A stretch of DNA of 64,000 nucleotides from Catellatospora citrea (GTDB lineage Bacteria > Actinomycetota > Actinomycetes > Mycobacteriales > Micromonosporaceae). Made by a program: the position numbers and the translations under genes. The stretch's first letter is position 1. Every line of letters starts with the position of its first letter. Shown piece by piece: positions 44,401 through 52,076 of the stretch. The notes under the pieces were generated by a model. The model was given only the letters and a program-made list of their open reading frames with translations, was not told the DNA's origin and did no database searches. The stretch spans positions 558,001 through 622,000 of the forward strand of contig NZ_RAPR01000001.1 in NCBI RefSeq assembly GCF_003610235.1, in the 5' to 3' direction.

Positions 44401-44774
44401 GCACGATCGAGGTCAGCCAGTGACGTCGTTCGTTCGTAGCGGTCGGCGTAGGCGTTCGCAAGATTGTTCAGGTACAGGTGGCGACAGCCTTCCTCCGGTG
44501 TCATGCAGGCGGCTGTCAAAGCCGGGATGGCTTCCTCAAGGTCCACCTCGGCGCCGGTGAGTTCGTGCCGGCGGCGCAGAGCCCGCCCGAGCTCGCTGAG
44601 GACGAGGCACTGCCGGGCGCTGCCGGCGGGCAGTCCGAACGCCGCCTGCCGGAGGCGCTCGATCGCCTGACTCAGCTGATCGAGTTGCTGCGTGCTCTGG
44701 AAGTCTTCGAGCAGCCGCAGGCCCTGCTGGGCCATCGCCGTCGCCGACACGTGGCTGAGGTCGGGTTGCACCAT
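41454..44774 (-). CDS. TPR-CHAT caspase-like protease
   Basis: The 1106-aa protein has a long TPR-like helical array (about 1-640) with repeated patterns such as LNNLANAYADRYERT and INLGNMLMQRFALSPEL. A C-terminal CHAT protease domain follows (about 770-1100) with His960 (HFAGHGV) and Cys1005 (FLGACDT), the intact catalytic pair. CHAT proteases with TPR sensors include Craspase, which cuts a partner on target recognition, and proteases that activate bacterial gasdermins. The gene lies seven bases after the PH-like gene and upstream of the zinc-knuckle and membrane-protein genes, making one transcription unit. There is no NTPase domain, unlike the protein at 15926. No CRISPR genes are nearby. 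Confidence 0.88.
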   Translation of the reverse strand: MVQPDLSHVSATAMAQQGLRLLEDFQSTQQLDQLSQAIERLRQAAFGLPAGSARQCLVLSELGRALRRRHELTGAEVDLEEAIPALTAACMTPEEGCRHLYLNNLANAYADRYERTTSLADLDRAEAALRRALELAPHDDPARSVIVSGLTSVLSYRYQRDGDVRHLDEAVAVCRDVVTADLAAPAQQALAMYHLAGALHEAYEARSNLDLLHVAEDWARRATDGTSTDPDSAMYLARLGSILTRRAEVERDPERLTEAEIVLAAAVLGTPPEHVRYAGYLNEMGNAVYARFKFTGELTQLDRALEIFQTVVAIGAEGGINEAGQLINLGNMLMQRFALSPELATLDNAISAFDRGVRMFGEDDPFLPMARSVYGGALLERSRHSDIAGQPERFLEFAIAELRRADRAQTGYAEHRRTIRNNLAIALHEQFKHSAHLPALEEAESLFRAILAVSRDDIAGRLATVNLAAVVTGRPGAGEDAWDEAGRLLRRAVEMTAPGHVDRVRVLRNLGVHLGDIARRRANAAAGAEATEIFEQILSMPTASSDSRVRAAVTIAELAAFTGDWTAATQAYGRAVDLLNATAVAALYRADRAHALSRFFGLASDAAACALNAGQPRRALELLEHGRGVLHGQSLAVQSTLAALHETAPDLADRFEQLTRELDAKPAGDDTDLPEEVVSALMEQRRRAAGERGRIVEQIRAIDGFVDFLRAPRADDLLGALRCHPVVVLNVSRHRCDALILRGEVVEVVKLPRLQSDTLIRQVIQFLGCLETVRDTNQPPAERDQAAAAITSILIWLWHSTIEPVLDALGFTGAPGRGQHWPRVWWCPTGLLTFLPLHAAGRHPHTFGSSGRAGGALGSFAPAAATIDRVVSSYAPTVRSLISAGARASSRPGARDGAPQVLAVAVPRAAGWPEVPRAADEVEVVRRRLGTVSVLSGSQATRANVLAQLPRHQWLHFAGHGVQDPFRPDTGELITVDSRDKGAVSIADVAGLRLPDAQLAFLGACDTVRGQVLLADEAMHIAGALQTVGFAHVLANMWVVSDRLSLEVTDTFYARIVEQGAGLGAAAHALHDGVRLLRGRLEQLPGTAHERRFGPILWATFVHLGP

Positions 44775-44781
44775 GCGCGGC

Positions 44782-45567
44782 CTACTCGCCTCCGTCGTCC
44801 CAGGGCGTGACCTTGTCGCCCGGTTCCCAGAGGAAGCTGTCCGGCCCCGTGAGCAGATCGTGAATCTTGGTGACGGATCGCCTCAGCGAATCGTGGCACT
44901 CGGGACTCCACGCCCACAGGAAGTCGATGATCAGATCGGGCATGTTGAGATAGAACTCGCCCTCGCGGTCGCTGCTGCCGAACTCGGCCAGGAAATGAGC
45001 CTTTGCCGCGTGATCGCCCGCTTGCTCGAAGTAGGCGATGGCGCTGCCCGCGGTGAGCATCCGGGAGACCCTGTCGATGAGGTGGACGAAGTTCTCGGGC
45101 GTCTCGGGCTTGCCGGTGGCCTGAAGGATGTTCTGATAGAAGTCCGGGAACAGAATGGGTATGTCCCGCGGTCCCACCCGAGACTCCAGCAGATATCTGT
45201 CGATGACGCCCGCGAGGCGGTTGGCTTCCTCCCTGGCTCCGATCTCCACCATGATCCCCGGACCGTCGATGAAGGTGACGAAGGTGCCATTCGACATCGA
45301 GGCCAGGCGGGTCCGGGAAATACGTTCGCGCTCCACGACACGGTCAAGCCGCCCACGCGCCACGATGAACAACCTCTTGCTGGTGACCACGACGACTTCA
45401 CCCTTGCGGGAGTCGACCGCCAGCGCCAGCAGCAGCTCACCGTCGCGGAGCCCGCTTCGAACAGCTTCCTGCTGCTTGGCCAGATTCTTCTTCGCCCGCG
45501 GACTTGTCGTAATCAATTTCGCGAGCAGATCCGCCTCGACGACCGGATCAGGACCGAATAATCCCAC
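44782..45567 (-). CDS. PH-like-domain protein heading the TPR-CHAT operon
   Basis: The 261-aa soluble protein has a central segment VVVVTSKRLFIVARGRLDRV then FVTFIDGPGIMVEIG that matches bacterial PH-like (YokE-type) domains (about 45-125). The C-terminal half (FYQNILQATGKPETPENFVH, then FYLNMPDLIIDFLWAWSPECHD) is helical and unfamiliar. PH-like domains bind membranes or proteins, so this may be a sensor or scaffold. The GTG at 45567 has GAGG seven bases upstream. It is the first gene of the operon, and the region upstream carries two inverted repeats. Confidence 0.7.
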   Translation of the reverse strand: MGLFGPDPVVEADLLAKLITTSPRAKKNLAKQQEAVRSGLRDGELLLALAVDSRKGEVVVVTSKRLFIVARGRLDRVVERERISRTRLASMSNGTFVTFIDGPGIMVEIGAREEANRLAGVIDRYLLESRVGPRDIPILFPDFYQNILQATGKPETPENFVHLIDRVSRMLTAGSAIAYFEQAGDHAAKAHFLAEFGSSDREGEFYLNMPDLIIDFLWAWSPECHDSLRRSVTKIHDLLTGPDSFLWEPGDKVTPWDDGGE

Positions 45568-45769
45568 GCGGCAACCTCAATCGCACTGGTGAAGTTTCAC
45601 AACGGATCGATATCGGCAGCCTTGCATGCGTAGCATCGAGTGACATCGTCGTATCGGGCCGTTCGAGCCGCCCCGTCGGTGTCGCGTCAGGCATGATCTG
45701 ACAAGAAAACAGCCTGATCACCGCCGCGCCTGGCACTCCGCTCCGGCCGTTCGAGGATTCCGGACAAGA

Positions 45770-45807
45770 CTTCTGGCTGGGCGCTCCAGTACGCACCCAG
45801 CCAGAAG
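45770..45807. repeat. Perfect 12-bp inverted repeat with 14-base loop
   Basis: CTTCTGGCTGGG (45770-45781) and CCCAGCCAGAAG (45796-45807) pair perfectly. The repeat lies about 200 bases upstream of the PH-like gene and 300 bases upstream of the propeller gene. It could be a hairpin in a leader or small RNA, a terminator, or an operator. Confidence 0.55.
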
Positions 45808-45915
45808 GCCATCATTCAGGGTTCCGCTTCGGCGGCGTCCGTCGCCGCTCCCAGCGGGCGGCTATTCACGGTGCAGCGGGTCGTCTCGGAGATGTTCCGG
45901 CGGGCCAGCACGTAC

Positions 45916-45940
45916 CGTGAGTCCACGATCCGGACTCACG
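45916..45940. repeat. Perfect 9-bp inverted repeat CGTGAGTCC-N7-GGACTCACG
   Basis: The arms 45916-45924 and 45932-45940 are exact inverted copies. The symmetry and spacing suit a dimeric DNA-binding protein or a short hairpin. Confidence 0.5.
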
Positions 45941-46108
45941 TCGTCTCGCGAACCTGCATTCGATATCCCGGCGCCGTGCGCCGACCAGGTCGAACACTCC
46001 AGCTATGGAGCGACAGCCGGCCGTGCCCGCGCCATGCGCCCGTGAGGTGTCGTCCTCCCCCGCTATCCTTCCGCAGGATCGTGGAACTCACGGCCAGAAA
46101 CGGCGGCG

Positions 46109-48298
46109 ATGAACGACCTCTCGGCAGGCGAACTCGATCTCCTCGACGCTTCCCACCGTGATGTGCTGGCCGCGCTCGGCTCGGACACCACGCCGCAGGG
46201 CAGGACCCTGCTGTCGGCATGGCGGGCCGCGCGACGCTCGACAGCCGATGGCCCAGGAAACCTGTGGCAGGCCGCGTTGATGGTCGAGCTGCTGCGCCGT
46301 GGGGAGAATGTCGCGGCGCGGCAGCTGGGCACCCGCCGGCCCGCATCGTGGCTACCGAGCTGGGCGGCTGGTCCGCCGCTGAACCTGGGCTTGCAGCACA
46401 TCTACCAGCTGGACCACCTGATCGCCGCGACCACGGTGGTGTCAGTCGATGGGCGGCAGGTCGGGTTGTGCTTCGACCAGGACGGGGTTGTCCATACGAT
46501 CGACATGCTCGAAGGCACGGTCCAGGCCCGCCAGATGAGCGACGGCGAACAGGACTACTACCGCGATGCCACGTTCGCGGACCTTGACGGGCAGCAGATC
46601 ATCGCCGCGGTCACTGAGCAACAAGCACTCGTGTGGGCCACCGCCACTGGCGACCTGCTCACTGCCACCGATCCCGACGACATCCCCCGACCCGCGGGCC
46701 ACCTCACCTCGGTCGCCGTCGGACACGTCGCCGGCACCGGCGTCGCGCTCGCCGGCACCCGGGAGGGATACCTGCTGCTGTGGAGCATCCCGGACGGGCA
46801 ACGCATCGCGAAGTTCAACGACGGGCACTCCTGCTACGTCTCGAGCATCGCGATCAGCCCCGACGGGCCGCCGATCGCGGTGACAGGCAGCGGAGGCGAA
46901 GCCGCCACCGTGTGCTTCTGGGACCTGGCCACCCGGCAACAGATCGGGCAGCCCCGCCCCACCGCGAACATCAGCCAAGTCGGCTGGACCCGGCTGGCAG
47001 ACCAACCGCACGCTGTGACCATCGATGAGCGCGGCCTGCTGCAACTGTGGCTCCCGCACCAGCCCGAACCGGTGGCGTCTCACCCGACCGGGGTCGTGTC
47101 CGTCGGCGGCCTGGCCTGCACTGTGGTCGAAGAACGGCCTGTCGCCGTCCTGTCCAGCGGCGGACGAGTACGTCTCCTGGACCTGCTCACCGGCCTGCCA
47201 ACCGGCGACACGATGACCGACTTCACACAGGACGCGGAACAGGTCGCCGTGAGCCCGCCGAACACCTCGACCAGGTCCATCATCGCGGTCCAAGGCTGGA
47301 GCACTGAAGGCCGCGTCAACATCCTCGACCTGAGGCCCGCCCCGACCGGAGCCGCTCCCGCCGCAGACGGCGACGTGAGCAGCGGCAGCAAGGCGCCCGT
47401 CTACCTCGACGCCGACATCGTGACCGTCGCCGGCCGGCAGGTCATCGCCGTGATCGGCGACGATGCCACACTGCGCCTTCACGACGTCAGCGACGGCCAG
47501 CAGTCAGGCCCGCCGCTGACCGTCTCCGCCATGAGAACCCCCTACGGGGTCCGCCTGCGATGCCTGACCCTCGGCAACCGGCCTGTGGGCATCTCCGCCA
47601 CCCCAGGCCCGTTCACCGCTGTCTATCTAGACGATGGAAGCCATCTGCCCCTGCCCGACCAGGGACCGCAACGCGCCGCCCTCGCCGGCCTTGCCTGTGA
47701 CGCCTCAGGCCCCACCAAGATCGTCGTACTCAGCGACCAATGGGGCTCGATGATCACTTGGGACCTGCAAACCATGCGCATGCTGGGCCACCGACCCAGC
47801 AAGAAGCCCCGCTCCAACGCCTGCCTGGCAGTGACCGCCGTCGAAGGCCGCACAACCATCCTGAGCGCAAGCAGAAAAGGCAAGCTGCGCCGCTGGGAGA
47901 CCGACCTGACAGCCCACAGCGCGCCAATCGCAGCCCACAACGGCCCCATCACCGCGATAAACACCCTCGACATCGACGGCCGTCCGACAGCCGTCACCGT
48001 CGGCGACGACGGCCTGACATCCTCATGGGACCTACAGAGCGGCAAGCGCCACGGGCCAAAGCTGCGCCACCCCGCCCCAGTTAACGCGCTACTAGCCACC
48101 ACATTCGGCGGCATCCCAGCAACGATCACCGCCTGCAAAGACCGCACCCTGCGCATCTGGAACCTGCTCGACGGAAAGATCCTCGACACCATCCCAACAC
48201 CCCGCCCAGTCAAGCGCATCTTCGCCACAGCCGACAACAACCTGGTCCTCCTCGATCCCGAAGGACTCACCTGTCTCGGCAACAGCCAAAGCGCCTGA
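46109..48298 (+). CDS. WD40-like beta-propeller protein
   Basis: The 729-aa protein has a short helical N-terminus (about 1-85: SAGELDLLDASHRDVLAALG). A long series of blade-like repeats follows, each ending in a W/L-D pattern: LLLWSIPDGQRI, TVCFWDLATRQQIG, MITWDLQTMRMLG, LTSSWDLQSGKRHG and LRIWNLLDGKILDT. This reads as one or two beta propellers, a protein-interaction scaffold with no catalytic motif. No signal peptide is present. A TATCCT -10-like box lies at 46064-46069. It is divergent from the TPR-CHAT operon and may act with it, although this is only positional inference. A hairpin follows the stop. Confidence 0.8.
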   Translation: MNDLSAGELDLLDASHRDVLAALGSDTTPQGRTLLSAWRAARRSTADGPGNLWQAALMVELLRRGENVAARQLGTRRPASWLPSWAAGPPLNLGLQHIYQLDHLIAATTVVSVDGRQVGLCFDQDGVVHTIDMLEGTVQARQMSDGEQDYYRDATFADLDGQQIIAAVTEQQALVWATATGDLLTATDPDDIPRPAGHLTSVAVGHVAGTGVALAGTREGYLLLWSIPDGQRIAKFNDGHSCYVSSIAISPDGPPIAVTGSGGEAATVCFWDLATRQQIGQPRPTANISQVGWTRLADQPHAVTIDERGLLQLWLPHQPEPVASHPTGVVSVGGLACTVVEERPVAVLSSGGRVRLLDLLTGLPTGDTMTDFTQDAEQVAVSPPNTSTRSIIAVQGWSTEGRVNILDLRPAPTGAAPAADGDVSSGSKAPVYLDADIVTVAGRQVIAVIGDDATLRLHDVSDGQQSGPPLTVSAMRTPYGVRLRCLTLGNRPVGISATPGPFTAVYLDDGSHLPLPDQGPQRAALAGLACDASGPTKIVVLSDQWGSMITWDLQTMRMLGHRPSKKPRSNACLAVTAVEGRTTILSASRKGKLRRWETDLTAHSAPIAAHNGPITAINTLDIDGRPTAVTVGDDGLTSSWDLQSGKRHGPKLRHPAPVNALLATTFGGIPATITACKDRTLRIWNLLDGKILDTIPTPRPVKRIFATADNNLVLLDPEGLTCLGNSQSA

Positions 48299-48605
48299 CG
48301 AACCAGCACCGTCGACAAGATCGCCGCCGTTCTCACCCAGGCGGCGATCCTCGCCATAAGCCTCGCGACATCACATCAGGTCGAAGGAGCGTCACCTCTT
48401 CCCACCTATTGAGCTAGCCGCCCGAAACGCGGCCCGAGACGCGGCCCGCGAACGTCGTTTGAACAGGGAAAACAGCTCCAGAGATGAAGTCTGGAGTCTC
48501 CGGGGCGAGTTGAACCCCAAATACATGATCACGATGACAGCTGAGCTGCGATTGCAGTGAATGTTGGACCGCAGGCGTGCTTGTTGATGATCAACCACGG
48601 CCGCG
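48299..48605. other. Intergenic region: terminator plus an orphan open frame
   Basis: After the hairpin at 48319-48349, a plus-strand frame without an obvious start reads through about 48363-48560 (including AARNAARDAARERRLNRENS and RGELNPKYMITMTAELRLQ) and ends at a TGA. It may be the tail of a lost gene, but it matches nothing I recognise. The left edge of the accessory patch probably lies here. Confidence 0.3.
48319..48349 (+). terminator. Perfect 10-bp hairpin after the propeller gene
   Basis: GATCGCCGCC (48319-48328) and GGCGGCGATC (48340-48349) pair perfectly around an 11-base loop, 21 bases after the stop codon of the propeller gene. Confidence 0.6.
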
Positions 48606-49156
48606 CTACACGGCGTCGCGCACCCGGTGAGCGAAGCGGGTCACATTGCATCCAGCGAGGCCGTCGAGGACGTCTTCCACCGTGAACTTGGTGTGCCCGT
48701 GTCGCCCCGTCGCGTCGGCCTGCTCGTGGAGGATCTGCACGATGCGGCGCGGCGACGCATCCAGCAGATCGCACAGGAAGTCGTCGGGGTGTAGTGCTTC
48801 GATCGCGTGCGGGTCGAGTGCGTGGACCGGGAAGTCGCGGAGGTTCGCGGTCACGACGAAGTCCGTGCGGGCGGCAACGGCCGCGGCCAGCACGTGCCGG
48901 TTCTTGGGGTGGTTGGTCATCTGGTCCACGAGGTTCTGATAGCCGTCAACCTCCGCCTCGGGAAAGAACTTGCGCATCGCCTGGATGCGCCGGTCGCGGC
49001 GGCGGCGCTGACGGTTTGCGGCAGGTTGCGCCGAACCTCGTCCAAGATCTCGACGGACCACAGCGGCCGGCAGTGCTCGTCTTCGGCACACCGCAGCAAT
49101 GTGTCGGCGAGGACGCTGGGGACCAGCACGCAGGCGTCGAGAACCGCGCTGATCAT
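48606..49156 (-). pseudogene. Frameshifted PIN-domain toxin of a toxin-antitoxin pair
   Basis: Translation from the ATG at 49156 gives a PIN N-terminus (MISAVLDACVLVPSVLADTL, then WSVEILDEVRRNLPQTV) with the first acidic residue in LDAC. After a CGC-rich tract near 48998-49012, the family similarity continues in another frame: RRIQAMRKFFPEAEVDGYQN, MTNHPKNRHVLAAAV and FVVTANLRDFP, ending DFLCDLLDASP and an Arg/Val C-terminus. The two frames together make one PIN protein of about 180 aa. A gain of two bases or loss of one in the CGC tract would explain it. It is either a real slippage mutation inactivating the toxin or a sequencing error. The start overlaps the antitoxin stop (ATGA). Confidence 0.75.
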
Positions 49157-49536
49157 GCTGCGGCGTCGTCGCTGCCGCGGGCCTTGCCGATCGCCTGGTC
49201 GTATACACCCATGTCCACGGCGTCGGCGGTCATCTCGTCAAGCGCCTCGCGCCGCTGGCGGGACCGCTGCTCCTTGTACGCCAAGACGTCGTGAAGTGCG
49301 ATACGCCGACTGGAGTTGGGCCGGCTGAACGGCAGGACACCGTCCTCCATCAGCTTGACCACCGTCGGCCGGCTGACACCGAGCAGCTGCGCCGCCTCGC
49401 CGGTGGTCAGCTGGGTGTTCTGCGGCACGACGAGCACGGGCTTCCCCTCACCCAGAATCGCCACGACCTCGGCGAGCGCCTCAAGCCGACCGCCACCGCC
49501 GCCTTCACCCAGCCCGCCCCCGCCGACCCGCCGCAA
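49153..49536 (-). CDS. HTH (excisionase-type) antitoxin partner of the PIN toxin
   Basis: The conserved part (LEALAEVVAILGEGKPVLVV, then LTTGEAAQLLGVSRPTVVKL and ALHDVLAYKEQ) is a MerR/excisionase-like helix-turn-helix antitoxin of the kind paired with PIN toxins in actinobacteria. A C-terminal tail (ALDEMTADAVDMGVYDQAI) probably wraps the toxin. The stop overlaps the toxin start by four bases. The N-terminal start is uncertain: no ATG or GTG with a ribosome site precedes the conserved region, and the stretch ahead is Gly/Arg-rich low complexity. TTG 49536 is a placeholder, and the real start may lie elsewhere or be damaged. Confidence 0.65.
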   Translation of the reverse strand: MRRVGGGGLGEGGGGGRLEALAEVVAILGEGKPVLVVPQNTQLTTGEAAQLLGVSRPTVVKLMEDGVLPFSRPNSSRRIALHDVLAYKEQRSRQRREALDEMTADAVDMGVYDQAIGKARGSDDAAA

Positions 49537-49734
49537 GTGAGCGCCCCTGCACGGCGTCGCACTCCCGCAGCGCCCAGGACCAGTGCCACGGCCACCGGGA
49601 CACCGCCCGCGCAGCGCAACGGCAGACATGCGGAAGTTACCGCCATCACCAACACCGCGAAGGCGACCCGGCTGAGCGGGCGGACAACCAACGTCGACGG
49701 CGTGAGCGCACCGGCGGCCGAACCGGCGGGGCGC

Positions 49735-49884
49735 ATGTACCGACGTGCGCCACACGACCTCGCCGAAGTCGTCCGGCAGGCAGGCAGCGCCGCGGCCGTC
49801 GCCGACCACTACCGCGTGCCCAAGCACACCGCCTACGGATGGATCCGCACGCTGCGCAACAAGGACACCGCGACAGCCAAGTAG
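49735..49884 (+). CDS. Small helix-turn-helix protein (49 aa)
   Basis: The short protein (MYRRAPHDLAEVVRQAGSAA, then VADHYRVPKHTAYGWIRTL) has a helix-turn-helix of the type found at the tips of many small actinobacterial DNA-binding proteins. GGCGGGG precedes the ATG. The frame is open further upstream to 49291, but that part is low complexity and opposite the antitoxin gene, so I start at 49735. It might be a stand-alone regulator or the remnant of a longer DNA-binding protein. Confidence 0.5.
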   Translation: MYRRAPHDLAEVVRQAGSAAAVADHYRVPKHTAYGWIRTLRNKDTATAK

Positions 49885-50259
49885 ACGTCGACCCAGCCAC
49901 CATGGCCCCGGCCCGGTTCCGACCGGGGGTGTACGCGTGGAACTGACGCCTCGTCCGCCGCACGCCGGACGGACGCGGGCTCATAGTCGCCAGTACTGAT
50001 CAGCCGTATGGTCGTCTCGGCGCCCAGTCCAGCAAGGGTACGGTTCATACCGCCGTGGGAGATCGGCGCCGTTGCGGACGGACCTCGCTGCTTGCCAGCC
50101 GTCGAGGTTGGCCGCTACGCGTACACGTCATTTCGGCGTGGGTCCTGGTTAAAGTGACTGAGGGGGTACGGCGTCAGGCCGCGGTTCAACGGCCTTGTCC
50201 TCCAAGGAAGTAGATAGACGAAACGGCCCAGCCAGCAAGGTCGTATCGGTGGCGCTACA
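49885..50259. other. Intergenic region, no gene recognised
   Basis: These 375 bases contain no supported gene. The sequence is less GC-rich than the window average from about 50000 onward. A small hairpin near 50176-50195 is listed separately. Confidence 0.4.
50176..50195 (-). terminator. Possible terminator of the P-loop ATPase gene
   Basis: AGGCCG and CGGCCT form a 6-bp hairpin with an eight-base loop, about 65 bases after the stop of the minus-strand ATPase gene. It is short, so this is a weak call. Confidence 0.3.
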
Positions 50260-51924
50260 TCACGCAGGCCGGTTGAACCGGACTGTCACGTCGAGCGCCG
50301 CTTGGAAGGTCGGGTGCACCTGGAACAGGGTCACCGCTTCGAGGTTGCTGGCGCGGTCGGCATACCCGGGATCGTCATAGAAGTAGACGAACGCCGTGTG
50401 CTCGGAGCGGGCGCAGCCGAGGAAGCCGATCCGGAACAGGAACGAGATCAACGGCTGGTAGAGCTCCACCCAATCATGCGTACCGGTGCCGGAGGACATC
50501 ATCGTCGCCGACAGTTCGGTCACCCAGCGCACTCCTCGGAAAGTCCGATCGGCGGGCAGGAGCATGACGTCATCAAGCCGACGCAAAAGCTTCTCACGGT
50601 CCATCGGAACTTCGATGCGCCGGAAGAGGTCGAAGACGCGTTGGATGTCCGGGTAGTTCAGCTTCCATTCGTCGCGTAGCGCTAGCAACCGCTTCTCGGA
50701 GTAGGCACGCTCAGCGGTGTGAATGTCCTCCCACGACAGCTTCGGCTTGCCGTAGGCAACACTCAGGCCCTCGTTGAGGAATGCGATGGCGTCGCGTGGC
50801 CGCATGAGGGTACGGTCGAGGATGTAGTCGACGGCGTCGCCACGCGTCTTATTCTTCGTCGGCAACAGTTCGGAAACAGACTCGACGCCCAGGGCGCTAC
50901 GCTCGGCCGCAACACGCAGACGCTCGTCGAGCATGTCGGTGAGGCTGCTGCGGTTCCACTTCATCTGCAAAACCAGGGAGCGGAACTTCTCCTCCTGACT
51001 GCCGCTGCGCTCGCCGAAGTTCAACTGCTCCATGATGTTAGTACGCAGCGCTACCAGCACCTTCAGGTTCTTAACGCGCTTGAGGTCTAAAACGGTGCGG
51101 AACAGGCAGCGGATGAGGTCGTTGGTCAGACGGTTGTCGACCCAATCGCGATCCAGGTCGTCGATGACGACGTAGGTAAAGTGCTGGGGGCGGTCGAGCA
51201 TATCCTCGTCGAGGGCCTTCAGCATGGTGTTGAGCCGCGCCAGCTGGGTCTCGTTGACGATCCGCTGGAAGCGTTCGGCCTGTTCGGCCTTGGTCTCGTT
51301 GCTGAAAGTTGTCTCGGTCGCACCACCCACGGTCGCCTGGCCGAGCTTGGGGACGGAGACGGACCCCTTCGCCTCGGAGTTGATCTTCTCCGCGAACTTC
51401 TGCGTGATCTCGCGAACACGCTCGTGCGCCTCGCACCAGAACTTCTCCCCGAACTCGTCCAGGTAGTCCAGCGCCGCCCGCTTGGCGGGATCCCGGACGA
51501 ACACGTCACGCAGGTTCCTCAGGAAATTCTGCTTCGCCGCCGGACTATCGACTTTGTACCGGTGGCGGATGAGCTCAACGAGCAGCACGTGCTTCCACAG
51601 CGCGATGAACAGCAGATCGAGGTTGACGTCCAGGGAGTCGAGGTAGCGAATGACATTTAGCTCGGTGATGTATGGCAGCGACAGGTCTTCGGGGTTGATC
51701 CGAATGACGTGGTCGGGATGCCGCTCTTCCAGCCGCTGCAACGCAGCGGACTTTCCACCACCGGTTCGTGCGACCAGAAAGCACTTAGGGTCCGAACGCG
51801 ACACGATCGTCGCGTAGTCACCGGACTCATAGAACGCGTCCTGGAGAAGAGGGTCGGCTTCGGCCTGCTCGCCGCCGAGGTTGAAGCCGTTCTTGATCCG
51901 CGAGGTTGCGCGCTTGCCGCCCAC
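50260..51924 (-). CDS. P-loop ATPase (Sll1717-like) in an accessory patch
   Basis: The 554-aa protein has Walker A RTGGGKSA (Lys58) and a Walker B-like hhhhDD (TYVVIDDLDRDW, around residue 255). After it come helical regions (LRVAAERSALGVESVSELL; LMRPRDAIAFLNEGLS) and a C-terminal winged-helix-like part. It resembles the Sll1717-type P-loop ATPases that occur sporadically in bacteria. Composition is markedly less GC-rich than the flanks, with more AT-ending codons, suggesting transfer. GTG 51924 was chosen because AGGGAG lies four bases upstream; the longer frame from 51999 lacks one. A relic of a nuclease-domain gene lies just upstream on the same strand, so this may be part of a defence module. 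No effector domain is evident within the protein. Confidence 0.75.
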   Translation of the reverse strand: MGGKRATSRIKNGFNLGGEQAEADPLLQDAFYESGDYATIVSRSDPKCFLVARTGGGKSAALQRLEERHPDHVIRINPEDLSLPYITELNVIRYLDSLDVNLDLLFIALWKHVLLVELIRHRYKVDSPAAKQNFLRNLRDVFVRDPAKRAALDYLDEFGEKFWCEAHERVREITQKFAEKINSEAKGSVSVPKLGQATVGGATETTFSNETKAEQAERFQRIVNETQLARLNTMLKALDEDMLDRPQHFTYVVIDDLDRDWVDNRLTNDLIRCLFRTVLDLKRVKNLKVLVALRTNIMEQLNFGERSGSQEEKFRSLVLQMKWNRSSLTDMLDERLRVAAERSALGVESVSELLPTKNKTRGDAVDYILDRTLMRPRDAIAFLNEGLSVAYGKPKLSWEDIHTAERAYSEKRLLALRDEWKLNYPDIQRVFDLFRRIEVPMDREKLLRRLDDVMLLPADRTFRGVRWVTELSATMMSSGTGTHDWVELYQPLISFLFRIGFLGCARSEHTAFVYFYDDPGYADRASNLEAVTLFQVHPTFQAALDVTVRFNRPA

Positions 51925-52076
51925 TGATCTCCCTGCATATCGACGATGCGGGCTGTTATTCGATGCGGCTGATCGCCGCGGAGCTCGCCTATCGTACATG
52001 AGTTCGCCTCGCTTGCCGATAACTGGATGTTCACATCGAGCAACGGCTGCGAGCGGTTAGAAGGTGTCCTACTGCT

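Larger units (their letters stand above)
45568..46108. other. 541-bp intergenic region with two strong inverted repeats
   Basis: This gap separates the TPR-CHAT operon (minus) from the beta-propeller gene (plus). It holds no supported gene but contains the repeats at 45770-45807 and 45916-45940, listed separately. It could be promoter and leader DNA, a small RNA locus, or the scar of a lost element. Confidence 0.5.

Noticed and set aside
50040..50230. Possible tRNA or attachment site at the edge of the accessory patch
   Set aside because: I could not fold a cloverleaf or find a flanking direct repeat that would mark an integration site.
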